This document shows, piece after piece, positions 9,328-18,308 of a stretch of 64,000 nt of DNA. Made by a program: the position numbers and the translations under genes. Numbering within the stretch: the first letter of the stretch is position 1; each line of letters starts with the position of its first letter. The DNA lies in NCBI GenBank assembly GCA_964384485.1, contig CAYLLE010000005.1:5615-69614 (forward strand). The letters are read 5' to 3'. A model generated the notes under the pieces. The model was given only the letters and a program-made list of their open reading frames with translations. It made no database searches and was not told the origin of the DNA. Source of the stretch: CAYLLE01 sp964384485. GTDB taxonomy: Bacteria; Spirochaetota; Spirochaetia; CAYLLE01.

Positions 9328-10694
9328 CCATCGATAAAGATGAATTAACACCAAAACAGATCGTCAAAGAGCTGGACAGATATATAGTCGGACAGGAAAA
9401 AGCAAAAAAGGCGGTAGCCATTGCCCTCCGGAACAGAATGCGTCGCCGGAAACTTCCGGATGAACTTAAAGATGAAGTTGCTCCGAAAAATATAATCATG
9501 ATCGGACCCACCGGAGTCGGTAAAACAGAAATCGCCCGGCGGCTCAGTAAATTGACCGGCGCTCCCTTTATAAAGGTGGAAGCCACCAAATACACCGAAG
9601 TAGGATATGTGGGCCGGGACGTGGAATCCATGGTCCGGGATCTGGTATCGGTGGCGGTGAATATGGTTAAGATCGAAATGCAGGAAGGCGTTAGGAAGGA
9701 AGCGGAAAAACAGACCGAAGAGGTGCTTTTGGATCTGCTGCTTCCCGGTTCCAACCAGAAGCCTGCTAAAAAGGGAGAGGACGTAAAAGCCCCCGCCGCG
9801 GTTCAGGAAGAAGGAACAAATCCTACCAGGGAAAAGTTCCGCGAAAAGCTCAGAAAGGGTGAACTGGACGATAAGCAGGTGGAAATCAGTGTAACCAAAA
9901 GCAATATGCCGGCCATAGAAATATTCTCCGGCAGCAGTTTTGAAGAGATGGATCTTAACTTTGGAAATCTGGGAAACATTTTCGGCGGTAAAAAAAAGAA
10001 AAAGCAGACCAATGTCAAAAATGCGAAAGAAGCCATCCTGAATGAAGAGATGGAAAAACTGATTGATTTAGACCGGGTTTCAGAACTGGCGCGGAGCCGC
10101 GTCGAAGATATGGGAATTATATTCATCGACGAAATCGACAAGATAGCTTCAAAGGAGAGCCGGGCAAATGTTGATGTCTCCCGGGAAGGAGTGCAGCGGG
10201 ATATCCTTCCGATCGTTGAGGGGAGCAAGGTTAACACGAAACACGGCATGGTGGATACTTCCCACATCCTGTTTATCGCGGCCGGAGCGTTCCACATGAG
10301 CAAGCCCTCCGACCTTATCCCCGAGCTGCAGGGGCGGTTTCCCCTCCGGGTTGAACTGAATGATCTGACCGAAGAAGATTTCCGGCGGATACTGGTGCAG
10401 CCTCAGAATGCCCTGATTAAGCAGTACGTGGAACTGCTTAAAACTGAAGGGGTTTCCCTTGATTTTAAGGAAGAGTCCATACAGGCTATATCCAGTATTG
10501 CCGCTGAGGTAAACTCCAGAACCGAAAATATCGGCGCCAGACGGCTGCACACGATTATGGAACTGCTTTTGGAAGAAATATCTTTTACCGCGCCGGAGCT
10601 GGAAGGACAGGAGATTCCGATAACCCGGGAGTATGTCCGGGAACGGCTCGCCGATGTTGTCCAGGATCAGGATCTGAGCAGATATATTCTGTAG
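9324..10694 (+). CDS. hslU: HslUV ATPase subunit HslU (ClpY)
   Basis: AAA+ unfoldase that feeds proteins to HslV. Walker A is GPTGVGKT with K67, followed by the pore loop region (VGYVGRDVE). An inserted charged I-domain (about 135-235) ends in KKKKKQT, then Walker B IIFIDEIDKIAS. The C-terminal peptide DLSRYIL is the HslV-docking tail. Length, 456 residues, is standard. In Borrelia hslVU also precedes flgB; here 68 bases separate hslU from flgB and hold a promoter-like element. Confidence 0.98.
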   Translation: MTIDKDELTPKQIVKELDRYIVGQEKAKKAVAIALRNRMRRRKLPDELKDEVAPKNIIMIGPTGVGKTEIARRLSKLTGAPFIKVEATKYTEVGYVGRDVESMVRDLVSVAVNMVKIEMQEGVRKEAEKQTEEVLLDLLLPGSNQKPAKKGEDVKAPAAVQEEGTNPTREKFREKLRKGELDDKQVEISVTKSNMPAIEIFSGSSFEEMDLNFGNLGNIFGGKKKKKQTNVKNAKEAILNEEMEKLIDLDRVSELARSRVEDMGIIFIDEIDKIASKESRANVDVSREGVQRDILPIVEGSKVNTKHGMVDTSHILFIAAGAFHMSKPSDLIPELQGRFPLRVELNDLTEEDFRRILVQPQNALIKQYVELLKTEGVSLDFKEESIQAISSIAAEVNSRTENIGARRLHTIMELLLEEISFTAPELEGQEIPITREYVRERLADVVQDQDLSRYIL

Positions 10695-10701
10695 GAGACC
10701 C

Positions 10702-10728
10702 TAATATTTTGTAAGTATTTACCGACAA
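10702..10728 (+). promoter_or_regulatory. Sigma-28-like promoter upstream of flgB
   Basis: TAAT (10702-10705), a 15-base spacer and ACCGACAA (10721-10728) match the flagellar sigma-28 consensus TAAA-N15-GCCGATAA at 3 of 4 and 6 of 8 positions, 35 bases before the flgB start. The cognate sigma factor gene lies downstream at 35205. The match is imperfect and untested. Confidence 0.5.
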
Positions 10729-10762
10729 TTGAAGTAATATCATTTGCCGGGAGGAGAACAGG

Positions 10763-11179
10763 GTGTTTATAGGAAACAGTTTCGGAAAGACCATGGATAT
10801 TCTTCACAGAACCATGGACGTACAAACGATCCGGAGCGGCGTTATTGCAAACAACATCGCGAATGCTGATACCCCGAATTTCAAGCGTACCACCGTCAAT
10901 TTCGAAAGCGAGCTGGAACGCGCACTTGATTCGGAGAAAATAAGAAAACTTCCCGCCAGAATTACCAATTCCCGGCATATCCCTTTTAACCGGGTAATTG
11001 ATTACCGAACCGTGCGGCCCAGGCGGGTCCTTGATTTCGCCACCGCTACCGATAACAACGGGAATAACGTGGATCTGGAAGAGGAATCGATGCGTTATCT
11101 GAATAATCAGCTTGCCTACACCCTGGCGACCAATTCAGTAGCGAGCCTCTTTAATCAGATTAACACTGTAGTACGATAG
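10763..11179 (+). CDS. flgB: Flagellar basal-body rod protein FlgB
   Basis: Proximal rod subunit, 138 residues, exported through the flagellar type III apparatus. It has the conserved N-terminal rod motif (GVIANNIANADTPNFKR) and the helical C-terminal segment (YLNNQLAYTLATNSVASLF) that pack in the rod. The start is GTG, placed after GGGAGGAG at 10750-10757. First gene of the long flagellar operon; flgC follows 14 bases on. Confidence 0.95.
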   Translation: MFIGNSFGKTMDILHRTMDVQTIRSGVIANNIANADTPNFKRTTVNFESELERALDSEKIRKLPARITNSRHIPFNRVIDYRTVRPRRVLDFATATDNNGNNVDLEEESMRYLNNQLAYTLATNSVASLFNQINTVVR

Positions 11180-11193
11180 GAGCTTAAAGAAGT

Positions 11194-11652
11194 ATGGGAC
11201 TTTTTTCGAGTATAAACATTGCAGCCACCGGACTTACCGCGCAGCGGACCCGGCTGGATGTGATTTCAAATAACATCGCAAACGTTGATACCACCAGAAC
11301 CCCCGAGGGGGGACCGTTCCGGCGGAGCAGGGTTATTTTCCGTCCAGTGCAGGAACAGCCGTACTGGCGGAGCACAATTCTGCCGAATGCCCTTTACAAC
11401 GGTCCCGGAGAAGGGGTCAGAATCGTGGAGGTCCAGAAAGATACCGACGCGAAGCCGCGGCTTGTTTACGATCCCACCCATCCGGACGCGATAAAATCGG
11501 GTCCCCGGGCGGGATACGTGGAGATGCCGAATGTCAACACCGTTGAAGAAATGGTGGACATGATCTCGGCTTCAAGGTCGTATGAAGCGAATATGTCTAT
11601 TATAGACGGGGCAAAGAACATGTTTATGCGTTCTTTGGAAATTGGGAGGTAA
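11194..11652 (+). CDS. flgC: Flagellar basal-body rod protein FlgC
   Basis: Proximal rod subunit of 152 residues. The N-terminal helix reads GLTAQRTRLDVISNNIANVDT and the C-terminal helix contains VNTVEEMVDMISASRSYEANM, both signatures of the FlgC/rod family. The middle loop (PEGGPFRRSRVIFRPV) is the FlgC-specific insertion. It sits in the invariant flgB-flgC-fliE order; fliE begins 6 bases after its stop, so the three rod and adaptor genes are made together. Confidence 0.96.
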   Translation: MGLFSSINIAATGLTAQRTRLDVISNNIANVDTTRTPEGGPFRRSRVIFRPVQEQPYWRSTILPNALYNGPGEGVRIVEVQKDTDAKPRLVYDPTHPDAIKSGPRAGYVEMPNVNTVEEMVDMISASRSYEANMSIIDGAKNMFMRSLEIGR

Positions 11653-11658
11653 TGAATT

Positions 11659-11985
11659 ATGGAAATAATGTCGCCGATGCAGGCGCGGGGTCACATGGTT
11701 AACATGAATATGACCAGACCGGGACATGTAATGGGGAGCAGAGCTCCTCAGCAGGAAAAAACCGGCACTGATTTCGCTTCTCTATTGGGAAAAGGAATCG
11801 ATGCGGTAAACAATAGCCAGCAGGAATACTCCCGGGTACTCCTCAGGTCGGTTACCGATCCGGATTCTGTGGATTCCCACGATGTAACGATTGCCGCGGC
11901 CGAGGCAAATATGACCATTAATATGGCAAAAAGTATTGTCGACCGGGTAATTAGGGCATATACTGATATTACAAACCTTAGGTAA
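11659..11985 (+). CDS. fliE: Flagellar hook-basal body protein FliE
   Basis: Small adaptor (108 residues) joining the MS ring to the rod. The C-terminal half carries the family pattern: DFASLLGKGIDAVNNSQ, then SVDSHDVTIAAAEANMTINMA and a final helix VRAYTDITNLR-like end. The N-terminal 30 residues are variable and methionine-rich. An 88-base spacer with a hairpin separates it from fliF, the largest gap in this part of the operon. Confidence 0.93.
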   Translation: MEIMSPMQARGHMVNMNMTRPGHVMGSRAPQQEKTGTDFASLLGKGIDAVNNSQQEYSRVLLRSVTDPDSVDSHDVTIAAAEANMTINMAKSIVDRVIRAYTDITNLR

Positions 11986-12004
11986 TATAAGGAGATTGTA
12001 AGCA

Positions 12005-12020
12005 CCGGAAGAAATTCCGG
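12005..12020 (+). other. GNRA-loop hairpin between fliE and fliF
   Basis: CCGGAA, a GAAA tetraloop and TTCCGG form a perfect 6-bp hairpin 20 bases after fliE. An A-rich, not T-rich, stretch follows, so it does not look like an intrinsic terminator. It may protect or pause the transcript. Confidence 0.5.
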
Positions 12021-12073
12021 ATAAAAAATAAAAATCGGTACACCGAAGGGCGTTCATACCAGGGGAGGGGAGC

Positions 12074-13780
12074 ATGAACGAATGGTTTAAAAGATTAATC
12101 GCTAACATAAAAAGACTGTGGGGCAACTGGTCGAATACCCAGAAGATCATCTTCTTCGGGGTATTCGGGGTTGCCCTGCTTGGTATTATTCTGCTGGTTA
12201 CGTTCAGCGCCCAGCCGGGTATGGTGCCGCTTCTCTACAGGTCTATCCAGAATGAAGAAGAGCTCAACTCAATTCTGTTCCGCCTGGATGAAGAAGGGGT
12301 GGAGTACCAGGTAACCGCGGACAGCCGTATTCTGGTGCCGGACGAGCGGGTGGCTCAGCGGATGCGGTCCGTACTCACCCGGGAAGACCTGATCCCCGCC
12401 GGGACCGATCCTTGGGAATTGTTCGATGTAGACCGGTGGACCGTCACCGATTTTGAACGGAACGTGAATCTGCAGCGGGCCATTGTCAGGGAGCTGGAAC
12501 AGCATATCACCGCTCTGGACTCGGTGGACGCGGTCAGCGTGAGCCTGGCAATCCCGGAAGATGAACTTTTTGCCGAAGACCAGGATCCGGTGACCGCCTC
12601 AGTTGTCATTACCCCCGCTCCCGGTTCCGATCTCGCTGAAAACCGGAAGACCCTGCAGGGTATTGAACGGCTTATCCAGTTTGCCGTGGAAGGGCTCCAG
12701 GCTGAGAACATCATCATCACTAATCACCAGGGAGTTCAGCTGAACGATTTCGCCGGAATGGAAGATTTTGACCGCATCAATTTGACGAAGCGGGAGATGG
12801 CCCTGAAGCGGGAATACGAACAGGGGCTTATCCGGAACATCGAAAAAGCCCTGGGAAATATTCTGAAGCCGGACCGGGTTGTTGTCCCGAACATAAACGT
12901 CGAAATAGATATGTCCAAAGTTACCGAAGACGTGGAGGAACATTTTCCCATCACCCTGATCGAAGACAACCCCCGGACTCCCTATAGTGAATTGGAAGTA
13001 ATCCCAAATGTTCCGATCAGTGAGGAAGTCTTTGAAGAAAGCTACGAGGGACCCGGATTTAATCCGGAGGGACCTCCGGGACAGGAGGGGCAGACTCCGC
13101 CGGCCTATCGGGATCTGGAAATGGGTACCGGAACGTATGACCGGGACAACATCATAACAAACTACGAAATAAATACCCGGCTCATCTCCCGGGTTAAGAG
13201 TCCCGTGGTCGACCGGGTCACGGTTAGTGTCGCAGTCGACGGGAAATGGAGATGGGTGTATAATGAACAAGGCGATCCTGTTGTAAATCCCGACGGATCT
13301 ATAGATCGGGAATATATCCCGGTCACCGATGACCAGCTGGAAAAGTTCGAGGCTCTGGTGCGGGATGCCGTCGGTTACAGCGCCGAACGGGGTGATTCTG
13401 TGACGGTGGCCCATGTTCCGTTCGACCGGAGCGAGGAGCACGGCTTAGAGGATGAAGTATACGCCCGGCGGCAGCAGATGCAGATGATCATCCTGTACGT
13501 CCTTATCGGAGTCGCCGTCCTTCTGGTCGCCTTTATCGCGTTCCGGCTCATCTCCCGGGAAGTGGAACGGCGGCGCCGGCTCCGGGAAGAAGAACTTGCC
13601 AGGCAGCATCAGGCTATGCGTGAGGCTGCCCTCCGGAGCGCGGAAGAAGAAAGCGCCGAGGTGGCCATGTCCGTGGAAGAACGGGCACGGATGGAGATGC
13701 AGGAGAACGCGATCAATATGGCCAGGGAGCATCCCGAGGATGTGGCTCAGCTCATCCGCACCTGGCTGATGGAGGAGTAA
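12074..13780 (+). CDS. fliF: Flagellar MS-ring protein FliF
   Basis: Forms the inner-membrane MS ring on which rod, switch and export gate assemble. The 568-residue protein has a first membrane helix at about 25-45 (IIFFGVFGVALLGIILLVTF), a periplasmic ring-building region with YscJ-like fold (SIQNEEELNSILFRLDEEG..., LEQHITALDSVDAVSVSLAIP), a Pro/Gly-rich loop near 320-360, a second membrane helix near 475-495 and a cytoplasmic FliG-binding tail ending HPEDVAQLIRTWLMEE. GGGGAGGGGAGC precedes the ATG. fliG starts 4 bases after the stop. Confidence 0.97.
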   Translation: MNEWFKRLIANIKRLWGNWSNTQKIIFFGVFGVALLGIILLVTFSAQPGMVPLLYRSIQNEEELNSILFRLDEEGVEYQVTADSRILVPDERVAQRMRSVLTREDLIPAGTDPWELFDVDRWTVTDFERNVNLQRAIVRELEQHITALDSVDAVSVSLAIPEDELFAEDQDPVTASVVITPAPGSDLAENRKTLQGIERLIQFAVEGLQAENIIITNHQGVQLNDFAGMEDFDRINLTKREMALKREYEQGLIRNIEKALGNILKPDRVVVPNINVEIDMSKVTEDVEEHFPITLIEDNPRTPYSELEVIPNVPISEEVFEESYEGPGFNPEGPPGQEGQTPPAYRDLEMGTGTYDRDNIITNYEINTRLISRVKSPVVDRVTVSVAVDGKWRWVYNEQGDPVVNPDGSIDREYIPVTDDQLEKFEALVRDAVGYSAERGDSVTVAHVPFDRSEEHGLEDEVYARRQQMQMIILYVLIGVAVLLVAFIAFRLISREVERRRRLREEELARQHQAMREAALRSAEEESAEVAMSVEERARMEMQENAINMAREHPEDVAQLIRTWLMEE

Positions 13781-13784
13781 TAAT

Positions 13785-14849
13785 ATGAACAGAGGCGGTG
13801 GATCGGGTGCCCAGGCGGCTCCCGCGGGACGCAAAAGTTCAGGACATAGAAAAGAATTAACCGGCAGGCAGAAGGCGGCAATCTTTCTGGTAACGATCGG
13901 TTCGGAAGTATCCGCAGAAATATTCAAACACCTCCGTGAAGACGAGATCGAATCACTCACCTTCGAAATAGCCCGGCTTGAGACCATCGATTCGGAAGAG
14001 CGGGACCGGGTGCTTACCGAGTTCCAGGAACTGATGATGGCTCAGGATTTCATTACCACCGGCGGTATCGATTACGCCCGGGAGCTCCTGGAAAAATCAC
14101 TGGGATCACAAAAAGCGGTGGACATCATCAACCGGCTGACATCGAGTCTGCAGGTCAGGCCTTTCGATTTTATCCGGCGGACCGATCCGTCCCATCTGCT
14201 TAACTTCATACAGACCGAGCATCCTCAGACAATCGCGCTCATTCTGGCCTTTTTGGAGCCCCAGAAGGCGTCGGTGATTCTTTCCAGTCTGGATCATGAA
14301 ATTCAGTCCAACGTATCCAAACGGATCGCGACAATGGAGCGGACCGACCCGAATGTTCTCCGGGAAGTGGAACGGGTTCTGGAGAAGAAGCTTTCTACCC
14401 TGTCCTCGGAAGATTATACCTCCGCGGGAGGAGTGGAGAGCATCGTGGAAATCCTCAACCTGGTGGACCGGTCCACGGAGAAGGCGATTATCGAATCCTT
14501 GGAGGAAGAAGATCCGGAACTGGCGGAAGAGATCAAGAAGCGGATGTTCATCTTCGAAGATATTGTTATGCTGGATGACCGGGCAATTCAGAAGGTTATG
14601 CGGGAAGTTGATACCGCGGAACTCGCAAAAGCGCTCAAATCGGTTGATTCCGAGGTGCAGGACAAGATTTTCCGGAACCAGTCAAAACGCGCCGCCACAC
14701 TGCTCAAAGAAGATATGGAATATATGGGACCCATCCGGATGAAGGATGTGGAAGAAGCTCAGCAGAAGATCGTTTCCATTATACGGAAACTGGAAGAGCA
14801 GGGCGAAATTGTGGTTGCCCGGACCGGAGAAGACGAACTGGTTGTCTGA
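13785..14849 (+). CDS. fliG: Flagellar motor switch protein FliG
   Basis: Cytoplasmic C-ring protein that couples the stator to rotation and sets direction. The 354-residue protein has the armadillo-like N, middle and C domains. The middle domain carries the EHPQT motif (TEHPQTIALILAFL) that contacts FliM, and the torque helix is in the C domain (MLDDRAIQKVMREVDTAEL). It begins with a Gly/Ala-rich basic extension of about 25 residues. Spirochaetes often have two FliG proteins; this is the operon-encoded copy (FliG2 type in Borrelia naming). Confidence 0.96.
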   Translation: MNRGGGSGAQAAPAGRKSSGHRKELTGRQKAAIFLVTIGSEVSAEIFKHLREDEIESLTFEIARLETIDSEERDRVLTEFQELMMAQDFITTGGIDYARELLEKSLGSQKAVDIINRLTSSLQVRPFDFIRRTDPSHLLNFIQTEHPQTIALILAFLEPQKASVILSSLDHEIQSNVSKRIATMERTDPNVLREVERVLEKKLSTLSSEDYTSAGGVESIVEILNLVDRSTEKAIIESLEEEDPELAEEIKKRMFIFEDIVMLDDRAIQKVMREVDTAELAKALKSVDSEVQDKIFRNQSKRAATLLKEDMEYMGPIRMKDVEEAQQKIVSIIRKLEEQGEIVVARTGEDELVV

Positions 14850-14885
14850 TCCGGCCCGATTTCCGGAAAGGGAGGATAATAATCC

Positions 14886-15812
14886 TTGGCAAAGAATGTT
14901 TTTAGATCAAATGAAGTCAGGTATCTCAACAATAAGGTGTTTGTGAGCCCGCCTGAAAAGGCGGCTCCAACTGTCTCGGAAATTGAAGAAATTGAAGAAT
15001 ATTCAGGACCTACCGCGGATGATCTCCGCCGGGAAGCGGAAGAGTTTAAGGCCCGTTGGGAAAATGAGCGGGAAGCAATGATATCCGGCGCAAAAACCGA
15101 AGCGGAAACGATCATTAAAGAGGCCGAAGAAGCAGCTTTCGAGGAAGTGCAGAAACGGAACGAAGAAGCGTCTGAAACAAAGCAGAAAGCGGAGGCCGAG
15201 GCGGAACGTATTGTCGGGGAAGCCCGGGCTGAAGCAGAAAAGATTGTAAAAGAAGCGGAAGAAAAAAAACAGCGGGAAAGCGAGGATGCGAGGGAAAACG
15301 CCCTCAAGGAAGGCCGGGAGGAAGGTTTCCGGGAGGGAAGGGAAGAGGCTGAGAGGCTGATCCAGCGTCTCCATGTCATCCTGGACAAAGCTATCCAGAG
15401 AAGGGCGGAGATCCTTGAAGAATCCGAAGCCCAGGTTGTTCAGCTGGTGCTGGCTATCGCGAAAAAAGTGGTGAAGGTCATATCGGAAAATCAGAAAAAT
15501 GTCGTTCTTAACAACATTATACAGGCGCTGCGAAAACTCAAATCAAAATCTGATATTGTCATCAGGGTAAACATCATAGACCTAAAACTCACGACACAGC
15601 ACACAAAAGAGTTTATGGAACGGATCGAGAGTGTCCGGAACGTGACGGTACTTGAAGACTCCACGGTTGATCCCGGGGGATGTATCATTGAAACCGACTT
15701 CGGGCAGATCGATGCCAGAATATCTTCTCAGCTCCGGGAGATGGAGGAGCGGATCCTGGACCTGCTTCCCATCAGGATGAAGGAAGAAGAAAAACCGAAT
15801 AAAGGAAGCTGA
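14886..15812 (+). CDS. fliH: Flagellar export regulator FliH
   Basis: Stator-like regulator of the FliI ATPase. After about 55 variable residues a long Glu/Ala/Lys-rich coiled coil (55-160) leads to the conserved C-terminal domain (VVQLVLAIAKKVVKVISENQ and VDPGGCIIETDFGQIDARIS), which resembles F-type ATPase b/delta subunits. The TTG start is supported by GGAGG at 14871-14875. It is longer (308 residues) than enterobacterial FliH, mainly through the coiled coil. fliI starts 2 bases after the stop. Confidence 0.92.
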   Translation: MAKNVFRSNEVRYLNNKVFVSPPEKAAPTVSEIEEIEEYSGPTADDLRREAEEFKARWENEREAMISGAKTEAETIIKEAEEAAFEEVQKRNEEASETKQKAEAEAERIVGEARAEAEKIVKEAEEKKQRESEDARENALKEGREEGFREGREEAERLIQRLHVILDKAIQRRAEILEESEAQVVQLVLAIAKKVVKVISENQKNVVLNNIIQALRKLKSKSDIVIRVNIIDLKLTTQHTKEFMERIESVRNVTVLEDSTVDPGGCIIETDFGQIDARISSQLREMEERILDLLPIRMKEEEKPNKGS

Positions 15813-15814
15813 TA

Positions 15815-17140
15815 TTGAGTCTTTTAGATAAATACGTCCATCTGATAGACACCACGGAACCCATAAAATATTCCGGTTCGGTAAAGCGGGTTCAGGGGCT
15901 GCTGATCGAAAGTCTGGGACCTCAGGCGGAGGTCGGAGAACTCTGCAGAATCGAGACGAAAAACGGTGATGTGTTGGGTGAAGTGGTGGGCCTTAAAGGC
16001 AGTACCGTACAGCTTATGCCCTTTACCGAAACTGCCGGTATAGAAGTGGGCTGCCAGGTAACGGCCACGGGAGACTGCCTCTCCGTGCCGGTTTCGGAAG
16101 CTCTTCTGGGCCGGGTTCTGGACGGTATGGGAAAACCTATAGACGGAAAGCCGGACATTTTTCCGGAGAACACCTATCCGTGTATGAGTAATCCCCCCCG
16201 GGTACTGGACCGGCACCCGATCAGGGAACAGATTGTTACCGGCGTCCGGGCTCTGGATGTGCTTAACGCGGTGGGGAAGGGACAGCGTCTCGGGATTTTC
16301 TCGGGGAGCGGAGTCGGTAAATCCACCCTCCTGGGTATGATCGCCCGGAATACTTCGGCCGACATGAACGTGATCGCGATGATCGGTGAACGGGGACGGG
16401 AGGTGCGTGAATTTATCGAAAACGATCTTGGACCGGAAGGTTTGGCAAAATCGGTGGTAATCGTTTCAACCTCCAACAGTCCCCCCCTCTCCCGACTCCG
16501 GGGCGCCTTTGTCGCGACGGCAGTGGCTGAATATTTCAGGGATCAGGGAAAAGATGTAATGCTCCTCTTTGATTCGGTGACCCGGTTTGCCTGGGCACAG
16601 CGTGAAATCGGTCTGGCCATCGGTGAACCACCGGCGACCAGGGGATTCACCCCGTCCGTTTTTTCCATCCTGCCTAAACTCCTGGAACGGAGCGGGACTT
16701 CGGCAAACGGAACGATTACCGGGTTTTATTCCATTCTCGTCGAAGGCGATGACATGAACGAACCTGTCTCAGACGCGGTTCGGGGAATCCTTGACGGCCA
16801 TCTCGTCCTGAGCCGGAGATTGGCCCAGCGGTACCATTATCCTGCTATCGATATCCTTTCCTCTCTTTCTCGGCTTGCCAATAAGATCTGCAGCCCCGAA
16901 ATACTCCGGGCAGCGTCATACATAAGGCGGCTCATGGCGGTATATGCCGAATCCGAAGACCTGATAAACGTCGGTGCTTATGTGAAGGGCAGTAATAAAG
17001 AGATAGATACCGCGATTGATAAAATAAATTATATAAACCAGTTCTTACGTCAGGAAATTACCGAAAAAGCAGCGTTGGAAGATTCCAATAACCAGGCCCT
17101 TGCACTTACCGATCAGGAAGAACGTCCTCAGGAATCATAA
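15815..17140 (+). CDS. fliI: Flagellar export ATPase FliI
   Basis: F1-beta-like ATPase that drives or primes export of flagellar substrates. The 441-residue protein has the P-loop GSGVGKST (K169), the Glu region GERGREVREFIENDLG, Walker B VMLLFDSVTRFA and the FliI signature near VEGDDMNEPVSDAVRGILDGH. It starts at TTG, with AAGGAAG six bases upstream. It follows fliH and precedes fliJ, its two partners in the export ATPase complex. Confidence 0.97.
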   Translation: MSLLDKYVHLIDTTEPIKYSGSVKRVQGLLIESLGPQAEVGELCRIETKNGDVLGEVVGLKGSTVQLMPFTETAGIEVGCQVTATGDCLSVPVSEALLGRVLDGMGKPIDGKPDIFPENTYPCMSNPPRVLDRHPIREQIVTGVRALDVLNAVGKGQRLGIFSGSGVGKSTLLGMIARNTSADMNVIAMIGERGREVREFIENDLGPEGLAKSVVIVSTSNSPPLSRLRGAFVATAVAEYFRDQGKDVMLLFDSVTRFAWAQREIGLAIGEPPATRGFTPSVFSILPKLLERSGTSANGTITGFYSILVEGDDMNEPVSDAVRGILDGHLVLSRRLAQRYHYPAIDILSSLSRLANKICSPEILRAASYIRRLMAVYAESEDLINVGAYVKGSNKEIDTAIDKINYINQFLRQEITEKAALEDSNNQALALTDQEERPQES

Positions 17141-17198
17141 TAATTCCGCGGCAGGACCCGCTGATTTTCCGGGACGTAAACTATGACGGGAGGGGAAA

Positions 17199-17672
17199 AT
17201 GAGGAGATTCCGGTTCAAACTGGAAAAAGTTCTTGAGCTGCGTAAAAATACCGAACGGGAGTGGGAACTCAAGCTTGCCCGTATTTCCGGTATATGCATC
17301 AATCTAAAATCTAAAATAGAAGCTCTCACGGAAGAGAAATCCCGGATCAGCGCCATGAAAGTGGAAACCGGGGATGACGGCGCTCTGCTGCTCGATATGT
17401 CCGGACGGAAGGCCCGGGAAAACTACGTTTCCCGTCTCACCCTGGAGATTGGAAAGCTTAACCGGGAACTGGAAGCTCGGGAAAAAGAGCGGAGTGAAAT
17501 TAAAGACGGATACCTTAAAGCTTCCCGGGAGCGGAAAGTGCTCGATAAACTTAAAGAGAAAAAAGCCGATGATTATTATAAGGAACAGCTGGGTGAGGAA
17601 CAGTCTGTAACTGACGATGTTGCTTCCCGGATGTCGGTGAGAAATGGAGAGCAGGACAATGAAGAATCCTAA
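17199..17672 (+). CDS. fliJ: Flagellar export chaperone FliJ
   Basis: Short, highly charged coiled-coil protein of 157 residues beginning RRFRFKLEKVLELRKNTE, the usual FliJ opening. Almost the whole length is predicted helix. FliJ is the central stalk of the FliI hexamer. The assignment rests on length, this N-terminal motif and its position after fliI. The end overlaps flbB by 14 bases. In Borrelia the equivalent gene was called flbA. Confidence 0.88.
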   Translation: MRRFRFKLEKVLELRKNTEREWELKLARISGICINLKSKIEALTEEKSRISAMKVETGDDGALLLDMSGRKARENYVSRLTLEIGKLNRELEAREKERSEIKDGYLKASRERKVLDKLKEKKADDYYKEQLGEEQSVTDDVASRMSVRNGEQDNEES

Positions 17673-18291
17673 AATAACCCCCAAGGTCGGTGCCGCTCCC
17701 AGGATAATACTGTTGATTCTCCTGCTCCTTGTACTTTTTTCAGGGGGACTGCTTTGGTTTGACTATCTTGGGATCCTGAACATCCGGGACAGGTTCGGTC
17801 CTGTACTAAACTTTCTCGGTTTGGAACGGCGGCCTGCCCTGGAGGCGGGAGCTGATCCGCTTCTCCTGGAAGGTGAACGGCTTGCAAAACTGGAGGAAGC
17901 TCTGGAGATCCGGGCTCAAAACCTTGATGAGCGTGAACAGGCTCTGCAGCAGCAGGAAGAGAATTTTCAGCAGAAGCTCGGGGAACTTGAAGAACTTGAA
18001 GAATCGCTTAACGAGCGGATAAGTACATTCGAGGCCCGTTTGGAAACATATAATGATGAACGTGCTAACCTTCAAAGGATTTCTGCCGATCTAGTAGGTA
18101 TGAGGCCGGAAGAAGCGGTTGAAATTCTCTCCGGTTATGATGATCAGCTTCTAATTGATGTACTTCGGGTTACCGAAGAAGTCGCTGAAGAAGCGGGAGA
18201 GCTTTCGATGGTTTCGGTTTGGCTTTCCCGAATGGATCCGGTACGTGTCGCGGAGATCCAGCGCAAGATGGTGATAAAACCGAACGGTTAA
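17659..18291 (+). CDS. flbB: Periplasmic flagellar collar protein FlbB
   Basis: Membrane protein of 210 residues: one N-terminal helix (RIILLILLLLVLFSGGLLWF), then a long Glu/Leu-rich coiled coil (75-135) and a small C-terminal domain with MRPEEAVEILSGYDDQLLIDVLR, which resembles the MgtE-N/MotE-type fold. In Borrelia FlbB is the base of the spirochaete-specific periplasmic collar, which stabilises stators. The start at 17659 is preferred because GGAG lies 9 bases upstream; an in-frame ATG at 17644 has only a site placed too close. Confidence 0.85.
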   Translation: MKNPKITPKVGAAPRIILLILLLLVLFSGGLLWFDYLGILNIRDRFGPVLNFLGLERRPALEAGADPLLLEGERLAKLEEALEIRAQNLDEREQALQQQEENFQQKLGELEELEESLNERISTFEARLETYNDERANLQRISADLVGMRPEEAVEILSGYDDQLLIDVLRVTEEVAEEAGELSMVSVWLSRMDPVRVAEIQRKMVIKPNG

Positions 18292-18308
18292 TCTTGGAGG
18301 AAACGCAG

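Noticed and set aside
18219..18308. Longer FliK start inside flbB
   Set aside because: The added residues come from flbB in another frame; TTG 18309 has GGAGG 8 bases upstream.
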